In this document: positions 51,691 to 62,692 of the stretch, in pieces
How positions within the stretch are numbered: position 1 is the first letter of the stretch
How the letters are laid out: every line of letters starts with the position of its first letter
Assembly: GCF_004745575.1 (NCBI RefSeq)
Contig: NZ_RPEM01000006.1
Location: 92,471 to 156,470 of the forward strand
DNA from: Pseudotabrizicola sediminis
Lineage (GTDB): Bacteria > Pseudomonadota > Alphaproteobacteria > Rhodobacterales > Rhodobacteraceae
Direction of reading: 5' to 3'
DNA length: 64,000 bases
Made by a program: the position numbers and the translations under genes
The notes under the pieces: generated by a model
Database searches by the model: none
Told to the model about the DNA's origin: nothing
What the model saw: only the letters and a program-made list of their open reading frames with translations

Positions 51691-53949
51691 TTGGCCGATC
51701 TTGCAGGCGGCCATGACGGCCATGTTCAGAATGTCGTTCACCGTGGAATTGGTGGAACAGATCTGAATCGGCTTTTTCACGCCGGTCAGGATCGGGCCGA
51801 TCACCGTGGCCCCGGCCATTTCCTGCATCAGCTTGACCGAGATGCTGGCCGAATGGCGGGCGGGGACCACAAGAATGTTGGCGGGCCCGGTCAGGCGGCA
51901 GAACGGGTAGTGCTTCATCTGGTCCATGTTGAGCGCCACATCGACGGTCATTTCGCCCTCGTATTCGAAATCGACGCCCATGCGGTCGAGCACGCGCGGC
52001 GCTTCGTGCATCTTGGTCGCGCGTTCCGACACCGGATAGCCGAAGGTGGAGAAGGACACGAAGGCCACGCGCGGCTCCAGCCCCAGGGACCGCGCCACGC
52101 CCGCCGAGCGGATGGCGATGGTCGCCAGATCCTCGGGTTCCGGCCATTCCTGCACCAGCGTATCGGCGATCAGGATGATGCGGCCCTTGTGCAAAAGGGC
52201 CGTGACCCCGACGGCACCAGCGGCGGCGGTGGCGTCGAAGACGTGGTTGATCAGTGACAGGATATGCGCCGATTTGCGGGTAACACCTGTCACCAGCCCG
52301 TCACCATGGCCGTGTTGCAGCATCAGCGCGGAAAATACATGCCGGTCGCGCGTCGCAAGGCGGTGGATATCTTCGGAGTCGTGCCCACTGCGCTGCAACC
52401 GGTTGTAGAGGAAGCCCTTGTAAGCCTCCAGATGCCGGGTGTTGGCGGCGTTCACCACCTCCAGCTCGCGCACGGCGTCGGCCAGACCGACGGCTTCGAG
52501 CTTTTCGCGTACATCCGGCTCGCGGCCGACAACGATGGCCTTGCCCAGACCGGCGCGCTGATAGGCGACGGCGGCGCGCAGCACGCGCGGGTCATCGCCT
52601 TCGGCAAAGATCATCCGAGCCTGCGCCTGTTTCGCGCGGGCATGGATGCCTTGCAGGATGCTGGCGGTCGGGTCCATCCGGCTTTTCAGCGTCTGCTCAT
52701 AAGCCTTCATGTCGATGATGGGGCGCCGCGCCACCCCGGTATCCATTCCGGCGCGGGCCACGGCGGGCGGGATCACGTAGATCAGCCGTGGGTCAAACGG
52801 GGTGGGGATGATGTAATCGCGGCCGAACGACAGTTTGCGCCCGTAAGCCATCGCCACTTCGTCCGGCACATCCTCGCGTGCGAGGGCGGCCAATGCGCGG
52901 GCGCAGGCGATCTTCATCTCGTCATTGATGGCACGGGCGTGAATGTCCAAGGCACCCCGGAACAGGTAGGGAAAGCCCAGCACGTTGTTGACCTGATTGG
53001 GATAGTCGCTGCGCCCGGTGGCCACGATGGCATCGGGGCGGACGGCGTGGGCATCTTCGGGCGTGATTTCGGGGTCGGGGTTGGCCATGGCGAAGATGAC
53101 CGGGTTTTCGGCCATGCTCGACACCATTTCGGGCGTTACCGCGCCCTTGGCCGACACACCGAGGAACACATCGGCCCCCACCATCGCCTCTTCCAGCGTG
53201 CGCAGGTCGGTGCGGGCGGCATGGGCCGATTTCCACTGGTTCATGCCCTCGGTGCGGCCCTGATAAATCACGCCCTTGGTGTCGCACATGATGCAGTTGT
53301 CATGTTTTGCGCCCATGGATTTCAGCAGTTCCAGACAGGCGATTCCGGCCGCCCCCGCGCCGTTCAGCACGATGCGGCAATCTTCGATCTTCTTGCCCGA
53401 CAGTTCCAGCGCGTTGATCAGCCCTGCGGCACAGATCACCGCCGTGCCGTGCTGGTCGTCATGGAACACCGGAATGTCCATGATTTCCTTCAGGCGCTGT
53501 TCGATGATGAAGCATTCGGGGGCCTTGATATCTTCAAGGTTGATGCCGCCGAAGGTGGGGCCCATCAGGCTGATGGCCTTGATGATTTCCTCGGCGTCTT
53601 CTGTATCCAGCTCGATATCAATCGCGTTCACATCGGCGAAGCGCTTGAACAGCACCGCCTTGCCTTCCATCACCGGCTTGGAGGCCAGCGCGCCAAGGTT
53701 GCCCATCCCCAGAATGGCGGTGCCGTTGGAGATGACGGCCACCATATTGCCCTTGACCGTATAGTCATAGGCCAGTGCCGGATTGTCGGCGATGGCCTGC
53801 ACCGGCACGGCAACGCCTGGGCTATACGCCAGCGACAGATCGCGCTGCGTGGCCATCGGGGTTGAGGCGATGATCTCGTATTTGCCGGGGCGGGGTTCGA
53901 GGTGATAGGCGAGTGCTTCTTCGGGGGTCACACGGTTTTTCGAGGACAT
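51688..53949 (-). CDS. maeB: NADP-dependent malic enzyme with phosphotransacetylase-like domain
   Basis: Converts malate to pyruvate, CO2 and NADPH. The 753-residue protein has the malic enzyme half first: LAYSPGVAVPVQAIADNP, VFHDDQHGTAVICAAG and the Rossmann motif LNGAGAAGIACLELL. The C-terminal 320 residues are phosphotransacetylase-like (RMIFAEGDDPRVLRAAV; STNSTVNDILNMAVMAAC), used for regulation rather than catalysis in this family. The frame opens 105 codons earlier, but the ATG at 53947-53949 with AGGAAC upstream fits MSSKNRVTPEEALAYH. Confidence 0.96.
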   Translation of the reverse strand: MSSKNRVTPEEALAYHLEPRPGKYEIIASTPMATQRDLSLAYSPGVAVPVQAIADNPALAYDYTVKGNMVAVISNGTAILGMGNLGALASKPVMEGKAVLFKRFADVNAIDIELDTEDAEEIIKAISLMGPTFGGINLEDIKAPECFIIEQRLKEIMDIPVFHDDQHGTAVICAAGLINALELSGKKIEDCRIVLNGAGAAGIACLELLKSMGAKHDNCIMCDTKGVIYQGRTEGMNQWKSAHAARTDLRTLEEAMVGADVFLGVSAKGAVTPEMVSSMAENPVIFAMANPDPEITPEDAHAVRPDAIVATGRSDYPNQVNNVLGFPYLFRGALDIHARAINDEMKIACARALAALAREDVPDEVAMAYGRKLSFGRDYIIPTPFDPRLIYVIPPAVARAGMDTGVARRPIIDMKAYEQTLKSRMDPTASILQGIHARAKQAQARMIFAEGDDPRVLRAAVAYQRAGLGKAIVVGREPDVREKLEAVGLADAVRELEVVNAANTRHLEAYKGFLYNRLQRSGHDSEDIHRLATRDRHVFSALMLQHGHGDGLVTGVTRKSAHILSLINHVFDATAAAGAVGVTALLHKGRIILIADTLVQEWPEPEDLATIAIRSAGVARSLGLEPRVAFVSFSTFGYPVSERATKMHEAPRVLDRMGVDFEYEGEMTVDVALNMDQMKHYPFCRLTGPANILVVPARHSASISVKLMQEMAGATVIGPILTGVKKPIQICSTNSTVNDILNMAVMAACKIGQ

Positions 53950-54020
53950 GGGCCATATGTTCCTTGATGGGTCTGATCCGTCATAGCGGGGCAAAGGGCA
54001 CCGCACAATCGGCGAGGCAG

Positions 54021-55739
54021 TCAAAGCAACTGCTGCACCCAGTCGCGGTCCTTTGCCAGTTCGGCGATGCGGTCGGGAAATTCGCTTTGCAGCAGGCGGA
54101 TCGCCCAGACCTGCACCTGCGTCTTGCCCAGACGGCGCGCGCACCACAGGATCTGTGCCAGAACCTGCCAGCGGGTCGGATCTGCCTGCCGGGCTGCATA
54201 AAGCGCAATCAGCTCTGCCCGCCATTCCTGCCGCGCCTTGTGCAGCTCGGCCTGCGCCAGACACAGATCAGCGCTGCCCGGTTGCAGATCGGCGTGCCGG
54301 TCCAGGACCGCCTCTGCGGGCAAGATGTGGCCGGAGCGCAACAGTTGCCCCGCCAGAAGGGCCACATCCTGTGCCCGGGCAAGCCGTGGCACATGCCCGC
54401 ACAGCGCGGCGACATAGGCCATGACGCGGCCCAGCCCCCGGTCTGACAGCTGCGGCGCAAGAATCCCGGCGGCGATGAAATCCGGCACCTCAAGCGGGGT
54501 GTCACTGTGGTGATCGGCGATGAAAGACACATAGCGACAGCGCGAGGCATGGGCGACCGGCCAGAAATCGGCCCAGCGGATTTGCGCGGTCTGCAGGGTG
54601 CCGATCTCTATCACAGTGGTCTGATCGCCTGCGAACAGCATGTTGGCAAAGCCCGCGCCATGTGCCGATATCATCACCTCGGCCTGCGCCATCAGGGCGA
54701 TCTGCTCCAGCGGGGTCAGATCCTCGAAAGCCAGCGACCTGAACCCGAATGCCTCGAGCAGCTCCACCAGCGCGGGTTCGCCCTGCATCTGCCGGTCACG
54801 CGCCTGCCCCGGTTTTCGCGTGATATAGAACCGTTTTGGCAGATGGCTGAAATCGCGCCCTGCAATCGCCCGCAACCCTCGCGCCCGCAGCGCCAGAAGC
54901 GTGGTTTCCACCGTGTTCATCGCCAGCACCGCCCGCGTGCTGCGGGTGGCGCGGTGGCCGTGCCAGGACAGATCAGACAGCGCCAGCCCATCCAGTGACC
55001 CGACAACCTGTGGCGGCATCTGGAAATAGGTCCATTGAAAGCTGAAGGCCGACAGCACGCGCGGGTAATCTTTTGGCGCGCGTTCCAGCACCACACGATC
55101 GGCCAGTTCGGGGAACAGCGCGTCGATGAAGCCGCGCACAAAGGTGCGGGTCTTTTCGGGATGGTTGGGAAAGTGCAGATACACCCGGCCCGTGAAGGCG
55201 AGCCCGTCCAGCACACAAAGCTGGCTGAGCGTTTCGGTAAGAAAGTGGAAGTAGTTGAAAGTGTTGCGGCATTCGATGGCGAAATCCACGCCTTTTGGTA
55301 CCACCCCCTGCGGCAGCACCGCGCCTGCATTCGCGGCCTGACAGGCGGCGAAATACCGGCCCAGCGCCGCTTCGGCATCTTGGCCGGGCCGGTCCCAGCC
55401 AAAGCGGTTCAAAAGCCGTGCGCCCGACGCGCCGTTCAGCAGGGCCTTGCCGCCCGCCGTGGCATGGGATTTGCGGAATGCCGCCGCCTCCAGCAGCACG
55501 GGCACCACATTCACTTCGGCCACCCGTGTGAAGGCCCGGTGCCGTTTGACCTGCCTCAGATGCGCGTCGATCCGAGCGTTCATGGTGTCATCATCCGATG
55601 CGGCGAACCCTTCGATCACGCCCGGATCGCGCAGCCGCCACCAATAGGCCGGGGGCACGACGAACCCGATGCCGGGGTCGCGCGCGGGGTTGAGGAACAG
55701 CGCCTGTGGCTCTGCCTCATCATCAACCTGATTGCGCAC
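54021..55739 (-). CDS. GT61-type (DUF563) glycosyltransferase
   Basis: A 572-residue cytoplasmic protein. The central domain (about residues 150-420) shows NTFNYFHFLTETLSQL, FYITRKPGQARDR and the hallmark SAHGAGFANMLF, as in family 61 glycosyltransferases. The C-terminal 120 residues are helical and resemble TPR-like repeats (AEAVLDRHADLQPGSADLCL). The start is a GTG at 55737-55739 after GGGGGACAGG. It lies 71 bp upstream of maeB and is divergent from mutS. The sugar and acceptor are unknown; no other glycan gene is adjacent. Confidence 0.8.
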   Translation of the reverse strand: MRNQVDDEAEPQALFLNPARDPGIGFVVPPAYWWRLRDPGVIEGFAASDDDTMNARIDAHLRQVKRHRAFTRVAEVNVVPVLLEAAAFRKSHATAGGKALLNGASGARLLNRFGWDRPGQDAEAALGRYFAACQAANAGAVLPQGVVPKGVDFAIECRNTFNYFHFLTETLSQLCVLDGLAFTGRVYLHFPNHPEKTRTFVRGFIDALFPELADRVVLERAPKDYPRVLSAFSFQWTYFQMPPQVVGSLDGLALSDLSWHGHRATRSTRAVLAMNTVETTLLALRARGLRAIAGRDFSHLPKRFYITRKPGQARDRQMQGEPALVELLEAFGFRSLAFEDLTPLEQIALMAQAEVMISAHGAGFANMLFAGDQTTVIEIGTLQTAQIRWADFWPVAHASRCRYVSFIADHHSDTPLEVPDFIAAGILAPQLSDRGLGRVMAYVAALCGHVPRLARAQDVALLAGQLLRSGHILPAEAVLDRHADLQPGSADLCLAQAELHKARQEWRAELIALYAARQADPTRWQVLAQILWCARRLGKTQVQVWAIRLLQSEFPDRIAELAKDRDWVQQLL

Positions 55740-55862
55740 CCTGTCCCCCGACCCGCCTGCACTTGCTGTACCCTATCACGCTGCCCCCACAGGTCCAGAG
55801 CGATAGGCCTTCCCCCCACCGCGCCGGTTTTGTAGGGTCGGCCCGCAGCAGGGGGGCCATGT

Positions 55863-58496
55863 GTGCCGCAGGACGACGCCAATGTGACGCCGATGATGGC
55901 GCAATACCTTGAGATCCGGCAGGCCAACCCGGGGGCCTTGCTGTTTTATCGCATGGGCGATTTCTACGAGATGTTTTTTGACGATGCGCTGGCGGCGGCG
56001 CAGGCGTTGGATATAGCACTCACCAAGCGGGGCTTCCATCAGGGTGAGCCGATCCCGATGTGCGGGGTGCCGGTGCATGCGGCCGAAGGGTATCTGCTGA
56101 CGCTGATCCGCAAGGGGTTTCGCGTGGCCATCGCCGAACAACTGGAAGACCCGGCAGAGGCGAAGAAGCGCGGGTCCAAGTCGGTGGTGAAGCGTGATGT
56201 GGTGCGGCTGGTGACGCCGGGCACATTGACCGAAGATGCGCTGCTGGATGCGCGGCGGCACAATTATCTGTGCGCCTGGTCCGAGGTGCGGGATCAGGCG
56301 GCGCTGGCCTGGGCGGATATCTCCACTGGCGAATTGCGGGTGATCCCCTGCCCGATGGCGCGGCTATCGCCGGAACTGGCGCGGCTTGCCCCGCGTGAGG
56401 TGCTGGTGAGCGAGGCGCACGACCGCGACCTTGCGGGGATTGCGGCCGACATGGGGGCGGCGCTGACGCCGCTGTCGCGTGGCAGTTTCGACTCTGTGTC
56501 GGCGGAAAAGCGGCTGTGTGCGCTGTTCGCCGTGGCGTCGCTGGATGCCTTTGGTGCCTTTGACCGGGCCGAGGTATCGGCCATGGGCGCGCTGGTCGAT
56601 TACCTTGACCTGACCCAGCGCGGCAAGCTGCCGCTGCTGCGCCCGCCGGTGCGGGAAAGCGCGGGGGGTGCTGTGCAGATTGATTTTGCCACGCGGCGCA
56701 ATCTGGAACTGACGCAGGCGCTGTCGGGTGGACGGGAAGGCTCGCTTTTGCTGGCGGTGGACCGGACGGTGACCCCGGCGGGCGCGCGGCTGCTGGAACG
56801 GCGGCTGTCGGCGCCGTCCTGCGACTTGGCCATCATCCGCGCCCGGCATGAATCGGTGCGGTTTTTGCTGGAACAGGGTCGGTTGCGCGAAGATCTGCGC
56901 GGCCATCTGCGCCGCGTGCCGGATATTGACCGCGCGCTGTCGCGGCTGGCGCTGGACCGGGGCGGGCCGCGTGATCTTGCCGCCATCCGCGCCGGGCTGG
57001 CGCAGGCCGGGGCGATGCAGCCGTTGCTACAGGGTGCGCCTGAGGTGCTGGCCGGGGCGGCAACGGCGTTGCTGGGGCATGACGAACTTGTTGGGCTGCT
57101 GGATGCGGCGCTGGTGGCGGAGCCGCCTTTGCTGGCACGGGACGGGGGCTTTGTTGCCACAGGATATGATGCGGAACTGGACGAGATCCGCACACTGCGC
57201 GATCAGGGCCGCTCTGTCATTGGCAAGATGCAGGCCGAGTATGCGGCGGCGTCGGGCGTGCCGGGGCTGAAGATCAAGCATAACAATGTGCTGGGCTACT
57301 TCATCGAGGTGACGACCACCCATGAAGACGCGATGCGCGCCAAGCCCGAGTTGTTCATTCATCGCCAGACCACGGCGGGGCAAGTGCGCTTCACGACTGT
57401 TGATCTTAACGCGATCGAGACGCGGATTCTGAATGCGGGCAACCACGCGCTGGAGATTGAAAAGCGGCACTATGATGCCCTGAAAGCGGCCATCATGGCG
57501 CAGTCGGGCCCCATCGGGGCCACGGCGCGGGCGTTGGCAGAGATTGATCTGGCGGCCGGGTTTGCCGATCTGGCGGTGGCGGAGGATTGGGCCGAACCCG
57601 TGGTCGATGACAGCCACGCCTTTACCATTACCGGCGGGCGGCATCCGGTGGTGGAACGTGCGCTGAAACGGCAGGGCGCGGGGCCATTTGTGGCCAACGA
57701 TTGCGCGCTGACCGAGGCGAGCACGCCCGCGATCTGGCTGCTGACCGGGCCGAACATGGCGGGGAAGTCCACCTTTCTGCGGCAGAACGCGCTGATTGCG
57801 TTGCTGGCGCAGGCGGGCAGTTTTGTGCCTGCGACCAGCGCCCATATCGGGATGGTCAGCCAATTGTTCAGCCGGGTGGGGGCTGCCGATGATCTGGCAC
57901 GCGGGCGGTCGACCTTCATGGTGGAGATGGTGGAAACCGCCGCCATCCTCAATCAGGCGGATGACCGGGCGCTGGTGATTTTGGACGAAATCGGGCGCGG
58001 CACGGCGACTTATGACGGGTTGTCGATTGCCTGGGCCACGTTGGAACACCTGCACGAGACCAACCGCTGCCGCGCGCTGTTCGCCACGCATTACCATGAG
58101 TTGACGGCGCTGGCGGGCAAGCTGGCAGGCGTGGAGAACGCCACCGTTGCAGTCAAGGAGTGGGAAGGCGATGTGATTTTCCTGCACGAGGTGCGCAAGG
58201 GGGCCGCTGACCGCAGCTACGGCGTGCAGGTGGCGCGGCTGGCCGGGCTGCCGCAATCGGTGGTGGATAGGGCGAAAACCGTGCTGGAGGCGCTGGAGAA
58301 GGGCGACAGGGATGGCGGCAAGCAGATGGCGCTGATCGACGATCTGCCGCTGTTTCGCGCGGCTCCCGCGCAGGCCACGCCCAAACCCGCCGCCAAAACC
58401 TCGGCCGTGGAAGCGCGGCTGCAAGGCATCAGCCCCGACGAGCTGACCCCGATTGACGCGCTGCGTCTGGTCTATGATCTGAAGCAGCTGCTTTAG
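55863..58496 (+). CDS. mutS: DNA mismatch repair protein MutS
   Basis: Recognises mismatches with an 877-residue ATPase. The mismatch-reading motif is [15 protein letters not shown] in the N-terminal domain, the Walker A motif GPNMAGKST lies near residue 630, and [21 protein letters not shown] and [13 protein letters not shown] follow. The GTG at 55863 is preceded by GGGGGG; a second GTG seven codons later with AGGAC upstream is the alternative. It is divergent from the GT61 gene and 88 bp before phnC. Confidence 0.97.
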   Translation: MPQDDANVTPMMAQYLEIRQANPGALLFYRMGDFYEMFFDDALAAAQALDIALTKRGFHQGEPIPMCGVPVHAAEGYLLTLIRKGFRVAIAEQLEDPAEAKKRGSKSVVKRDVVRLVTPGTLTEDALLDARRHNYLCAWSEVRDQAALAWADISTGELRVIPCPMARLSPELARLAPREVLVSEAHDRDLAGIAADMGAALTPLSRGSFDSVSAEKRLCALFAVASLDAFGAFDRAEVSAMGALVDYLDLTQRGKLPLLRPPVRESAGGAVQIDFATRRNLELTQALSGGREGSLLLAVDRTVTPAGARLLERRLSAPSCDLAIIRARHESVRFLLEQGRLREDLRGHLRRVPDIDRALSRLALDRGGPRDLAAIRAGLAQAGAMQPLLQGAPEVLAGAATALLGHDELVGLLDAALVAEPPLLARDGGFVATGYDAELDEIRTLRDQGRSVIGKMQAEYAAASGVPGLKIKHNNVLGYFIEVTTTHEDAMRAKPELFIHRQTTAGQVRFTTVDLNAIETRILNAGNHALEIEKRHYDALKAAIMAQSGPIGATARALAEIDLAAGFADLAVAEDWAEPVVDDSHAFTITGGRHPVVERALKRQGAGPFVANDCALTEASTPAIWLLTGPNMAGKSTFLRQNALIALLAQAGSFVPATSAHIGMVSQLFSRVGAADDLARGRSTFMVEMVETAAILNQADDRALVILDEIGRGTATYDGLSIAWATLEHLHETNRCRALFATHYHELTALAGKLAGVENATVAVKEWEGDVIFLHEVRKGAADRSYGVQVARLAGLPQSVVDRAKTVLEALEKGDRDGGKQMALIDDLPLFRAAPAQATPKPAAKTSAVEARLQGISPDELTPIDALRLVYDLKQLL

Positions 58497-58584
58497 CCGC
58501 CTCGTTACCAGAAATTCACACATCCGCAGGGGAACCGTCACACTCTGCGCCTATGCAGCGCCCAAGTGAATTGGGGGCTGCCAT

Positions 58585-59403
58585 ATGCTGGACGTGAAAG
58601 ACGTAACCCGAATGTTCGGGACCAAGGCCGCTGTGGACCGGGTCAGCTTTACTGTCACCGGCCCGGCCTTTGTCGGCATCATCGGGCGGTCGGGTGCCGG
58701 CAAATCCACCTTCCTGCGCATGATGAACCGGCTGACCGATGCGACATTCGGGCAGATCATGGTGGATGGCACCGATATTCTGGCGCTGCGTGGCGCGCAG
58801 GCGCGCGCCTGGCAAAGCCAGTGCGCGATGATCTTTCAGCAGTTCAATCTGGTGCCGCGCATGGATGTGGCGTCGAACGTGCTGCACGGCATCCTGAACC
58901 GCCGGTCGACGATGCAGACCATGTTCAACCTGTGGCCCCGCGCCGACATCATCCGCGCGCTGGAGATCCTTGACCGTCTTGGCATCGCCGAACAGGCCCC
59001 GAAACGGACCGAGGCGTTGTCGGGCGGCCAGCAGCAGCGCGTGGCGATTGCACGGGCGCTGATGCAGGACCCCAAGATCATTCTGGCGGATGAGCCCATC
59101 GCCAGCCTTGACCCGATGAATGCGCAGATCGTGATGGACGCGCTGAAAAAGATCAATGTCGAGGATGGCCGCATGGTCATCGCCAACCTGCACACGCTGG
59201 ACACCGCGCGGCGCTATTGCGACCGGGTGATCGGCATGCGCGATGGGCGCATCGTGTTTGACGGCACACCGGACCAGCTGTCGACCGGGGTGGCCCGCGA
59301 CATTTACGGCGCCGATGCGTCATTCAACGAATCCGCGACCTCTACCGCGATTCCCACGGATGCCACAGCCGACCGCGTCTATGCCGACGCGATGCTGTCC
59401 TGA
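58585..59403 (+). CDS. phnC: phosphonate ABC transporter ATPase PhnC
   Basis: ATPase of a phosphonate importer, 272 residues. Walker A is GRSGAGKST, then the Q-loop [19 protein letters not shown], signature [15 protein letters not shown], Walker [13 protein letters not shown] and the switch His in ANLHTLDTA. The layout matches PhnC closely. It begins the phnC-phnD-phnE-phnE-transferase run. The 88 bp upstream contain only a single CCGTCAC that resembles a Pho half-site; that is too weak to call. Confidence 0.96.
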   Translation: MLDVKDVTRMFGTKAAVDRVSFTVTGPAFVGIIGRSGAGKSTFLRMMNRLTDATFGQIMVDGTDILALRGAQARAWQSQCAMIFQQFNLVPRMDVASNVLHGILNRRSTMQTMFNLWPRADIIRALEILDRLGIAEQAPKRTEALSGGQQQRVAIARALMQDPKIILADEPIASLDPMNAQIVMDALKKINVEDGRMVIANLHTLDTARRYCDRVIGMRDGRIVFDGTPDQLSTGVARDIYGADASFNESATSTAIPTDATADRVYADAMLS

Positions 59404-59453
59404 TTTTCCCGACTTCCAACGGCCGCTTCGGCCATCAACCACAGGAAACCCTG

Positions 59454-60359
59454 ATGAAACCGCTGCTCCTTTCCCTCATCGCCTCTACCGCCCTTGCCGG
59501 CACCGCCATGGCACAGGACGCCATCACCGGCTTCAACATCGGTATCCTTGGCGGCGAAAACGCCCAGGACCGCATGACGAGCAACGAATGCTTCCGCAAA
59601 TACGTTGAAGAAGCCATCGGTGTGCCGGTCAAACTGTTTGCCCCCGCCGACTATGACGGCGTGATCCAGGGCCTGCTGGGCGGCACCATCGATATGGCGT
59701 GGCTTGGGCCATCAGCCTATGCCAAGGTTTACCTGACCAACCCCGAAGCGGTTGACGTGGCCATGGTGAAAACCAACCTCGACAAGACCTATACCTACTA
59801 TTCCATCGGCTTCGCCCGCGCCGACAGCGGCATCACGTCGATGGATGACATGAAGGGCAAGGTCATGTCCTTCAACGACCCGAACTCGGCTTCGGGCTAT
59901 CTGATCCCGCGCGTGGAACTGCCGCAATCGGGCTATTCGATCGAGCCGGGTGAATTCTATGGCGACGTGAAGTTCACCGGCGGTCACGAACAGACCATCG
60001 TTGCGGTAAAGAACGGGGATGTCGATGCCGGCGTGACCTGGGCCGACGGTCAGGGCGACTGGGAAGACGGCTATAACTCCGGCGCGCTGCGCAAGGCCTC
60101 GGATGCCGGTCTGGTCGACATGAACGATCTGGTCGAAATCTGGCGCTCCAAGCCGATCCCGGAAGGTCCGATCGTTCTGCGCCGCGCCCTGCCGCAGGAT
60201 GTCAAGCAAAGCATCATCGACCTGACCATGGGTTTGATCGACAAGGACAAGGACTGCACCTACAACATCGCCGCAGGTGAAACCGCCGGCTTCACCGAAG
60301 TCGGCCATGATGTCTATGAAACCATGATCGAAGTCCGTCGCCAGCAAGACGGCATGTAA
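59454..60359 (+). CDS. phnD: phosphonate ABC transporter substrate-binding protein PhnD
   Basis: A 301-residue periplasmic binding protein. Residues 1-20 are a signal peptide ending GTAMAQ. Family motifs are FNIGILGGENAQDRMTSNE, APADYDGVIQGLLGGTIDMA, WLGPSAYAKVY and FNDPNSASGYLIPRVEL. It delivers phosphonates to the PhnE permeases. A U-tailed hairpin follows its stop, before phnE, which would make it more abundant than the permeases. Confidence 0.97.
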   Translation: MKPLLLSLIASTALAGTAMAQDAITGFNIGILGGENAQDRMTSNECFRKYVEEAIGVPVKLFAPADYDGVIQGLLGGTIDMAWLGPSAYAKVYLTNPEAVDVAMVKTNLDKTYTYYSIGFARADSGITSMDDMKGKVMSFNDPNSASGYLIPRVELPQSGYSIEPGEFYGDVKFTGGHEQTIVAVKNGDVDAGVTWADGQGDWEDGYNSGALRKASDAGLVDMNDLVEIWRSKPIPEGPIVLRRALPQDVKQSIIDLTMGLIDKDKDCTYNIAAGETAGFTEVGHDVYETMIEVRRQQDGM

Positions 60360-60373
60360 TTTCAGAACCAATC

Positions 60374-60409
60374 TGCCGGGCCGCCCCATGGGTGGCCCGG
60401 CAATTTTTT
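60374..60409 (+). terminator. intercistronic hairpin with U-tract between phnD and phnE
   Basis: GCCGGGCC (60375-60382) pairs with GGCCCGGC (60394-60401), followed by AATTTTTT. The loop of 11 nt (with a CCC/GGG that could extend the stem) makes it a partial terminator inside the operon. Confidence 0.75.
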
Positions 60410-60419
60410 GGGGGCCACC

Positions 60420-61298
60420 ATGGTTGATATCGCCTTCGGGCCAGAGCGGGGAAAGCGCCCCGACACCGCCAGCATTCAGGACAGCTATCTGGACATGGTC
60501 CGCCGCAAGCGGATGTATGGCGGCATTCTGCTGGCGCTGTTCATTGCCACGCTCGCCTCGGGCTGGATGCTGGCCGACAGCCGCAACGCGGGTGGGTTCT
60601 GGAACGGCATCCTCAATGTTTTTGACTTTCCGTCCGAGGTCGTGGCTGAGGCATGGGTAAAGCGCGCCCTGATCCCCGCCTTGTTCATCGATCATATTCC
60701 CGCCCTGATCGAGACGCTCAATATCGCCGCCGTCGCCACCCTTCTGGGCGGTGTCGCCGCGATGAGCCTGTCGCTGCTGGCCACGCGCGGCCTTGCCCGC
60801 TGGCCCCGGATGATCCCGGTGTTCCGCCGCAGCATGGATGCGCTGCGCGCAATCCCGGAAATCGTGATTGCTCTGGTGCTGATCTATATTCTGGGCGGTG
60901 GCCCAGTGCCCGCCGTCATTGCCATCGCCCTGCATACCGGCGGGGCTTTGGGCAAACTCTTCTCTGAAGTGGCGGAAAACGCCGACCTGAAGCCGGTTGA
61001 AGGGCTGCAATCGGTGGGGGCCAGCTGGACCCAGCAGATGTGGCTGGGGGTGATCCCGCAAGTGGCGCCAAATTGGCTGTCCTATGCATTGCTGCGGTTC
61101 GAGATCAACGTGCGTGCCTCGGCCATCCTCGGCTTTGTCGGCGAAGGCGGCATCGGCCATGACCTGAAGCTTGCGATGCAATGGGGTCAGGGCCGGTATG
61201 ACGAGGTGGTGGCGATCTTCCTCCTCTTGTTCTTTGCCATCGTGGTCATCGACCGCACCTCGGACCACTTCCGCAACCGTCTGGTCAAGGGGCGTTGA
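60420..61298 (+). CDS. phnE: phosphonate ABC transporter permease PhnE (first)
   Basis: A 292-residue inner-membrane permease. The first membrane helix is at about residues 36-58, followed by the permease core ALIETLNIAAVATLLGGVAA, the EAA-like GLQSVGASWTQQMWLGVIPQ and SAILGFVGEGGIGHDL. The ATG at 60420 follows GGGGGCC and removes four codons. It is the first of two PhnE proteins, which would form a heterodimeric channel with PhnC. Confidence 0.94.
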   Translation: MVDIAFGPERGKRPDTASIQDSYLDMVRRKRMYGGILLALFIATLASGWMLADSRNAGGFWNGILNVFDFPSEVVAEAWVKRALIPALFIDHIPALIETLNIAAVATLLGGVAAMSLSLLATRGLARWPRMIPVFRRSMDALRAIPEIVIALVLIYILGGGPVPAVIAIALHTGGALGKLFSEVAENADLKPVEGLQSVGASWTQQMWLGVIPQVAPNWLSYALLRFEINVRASAILGFVGEGGIGHDLKLAMQWGQGRYDEVVAIFLLLFFAIVVIDRTSDHFRNRLVKGR

Positions 61299-61351
61299 TC
61301 CATGCGCGCCGTCCCGAATCCCACTTATGACCCAGAGACAAAGGCCGCCCA

Positions 61352-62692
61352 ATGACCGCCAGTGCCCTGACCGCCAGCCCGATTCCGCCGTCTCTGGCCG
61401 AGACTGTTACCAAAAGCTTTGCGCGCAAGCGCCTGATGGCTTTTGCCGTGCCCGCCCTGATCCTGCTCTATCTGGCCTATACCGCCGTCGCCTTCGATCT
61501 GGCCGGGCTGGCGCAGCGTGCCAAGCTAGACAATGCCGCGATCCTGTTGTCGGACTTCGTCACGCACAAAACCCATGTCACCCGCGACAATCGCGACGGC
61601 AAGCTGACCGTCTCGGTCGAGGGTGAAGGCAAGGGCACCTATCCGCCCGACCGGTTGCCCGAATGGGTGATCACCACGGGCGAGGTCACAACAATCGACC
61701 TCGGCAAAGGCAGTGTTGTCACCTATGACAGCGATGGCGCGCGCTTCGTCGTGCCCGATTACGGCACCATCGACATCCGCCCCGATGGCGACCGCCTGAT
61801 ACTGAACGCGCCGCAGCCCCTGCCGTCATGGATCAACGTCAGCGACACCCGCGTTTCGGTGACCACGCCTGCTGGGCGTTTCAGCTACACGAGGTCAAAG
61901 GTTGAAACCTTCCGCTATCAGTTCGGCTGGGAGCTGTTCTTTTTCACGCTTGACAGTCCGTTTTCGGGTAAGGGTCCGCTGGAACTGGTGGGTCTCGCCC
62001 TGTCCGGTGACCGCATCGATCCCGCCCGCAGCAACGTTTCCTACATGGTAAACGAAGTCTGGACGAACAAGATGTGGCGGCATGGCGACGTCGTCTGGGC
62101 CTTGTTCGAGACGATTTTAATGGCCTTTCTTGGCACCATGGGCGCGGCGATCATCGCGCTGCCTCTTGGGTTTGTAGCGGCCAGCAACTTCAACCCGCTG
62201 GCGCCAGTGCGCTTTGGCCTGCGCCGGGTGTTCGATTTCATCCGCGGGGTGGACGGGCTGATCTGGACCATCATCCTGAGCCGCGCCTTTGGCCCCGGCC
62301 CGATGACCGGCGCGCTGGCGATCCTGATTACCGACACCGGATCGTTCGGCAAGATGTTTTCCGAAGCGCTGGAGAATATCGACGACAAGCAGGTCGAAGG
62401 CGTGCGGTCCACCGGGGCCAACAGCCTGCTGCGCGCCCGCTTTGGCGTTATTCCGCAGGTGACGCCGGTGCTTTTGTCGCAGGTGCTGTATTATCTGGAA
62501 TCCAACACCCGCAGCGCCACCGTGATCGGCGCGATTGTGGGCGGCGGAATCGGGCTTTTGCTGACCCAAGCGATCCAGACCCAGAAGGATTGGGAAGAGG
62601 TAGCCTATTACATGACGCTGATCGTGCTGATGGTGATGGCGATGGACAGCCTGTCGGGCTGGCTGCGCCGCAAGCTGATCAAGGGGGAATAG
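61352..62692 (+). CDS. phnE: phosphonate ABC transporter permease PhnE (second, with large insertion)
   Basis: A 446-residue permease. After a first membrane helix at about residues 28-48 comes a periplasmic insert of about 170 residues (TYPPDRLPEWVITTGE, YTRSKVETFRYQFGWELFF), and the permease core starts near residue 245 (VVWALFETILMAFLGTMGAA). The conserved GVRSTGANSLLRARFGVIPQ follows, as in its partner. This long second PhnE is common in Alphaproteobacteria. The transferase ATG follows directly after the stop. Confidence 0.95.
   Translation: MTASALTASPIPPSLAETVTKSFARKRLMAFAVPALILLYLAYTAVAFDLAGLAQRAKLDNAAILLSDFVTHKTHVTRDNRDGKLTVSVEGEGKGTYPPDRLPEWVITTGEVTTIDLGKGSVVTYDSDGARFVVPDYGTIDIRPDGDRLILNAPQPLPSWINVSDTRVSVTTPAGRFSYTRSKVETFRYQFGWELFFFTLDSPFSGKGPLELVGLALSGDRIDPARSNVSYMVNEVWTNKMWRHGDVVWALFETILMAFLGTMGAAIIALPLGFVAASNFNPLAPVRFGLRRVFDFIRGVDGLIWTIILSRAFGPGPMTGALAILITDTGSFGKMFSEALENIDDKQVEGVRSTGANSLLRARFGVIPQVTPVLLSQVLYYLESNTRSATVIGAIVGGGIGLLLTQAIQTQKDWEEVAYYMTLIVLMVMAMDSLSGWLRRKLIKGE

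Noticed and set aside
58515-58541. A Pho box before phnC (TTCACAC and CCGTCAC, 20 bp apart).
   Set aside because: Each half matches poorly and the spacing is not the usual 11 bp.
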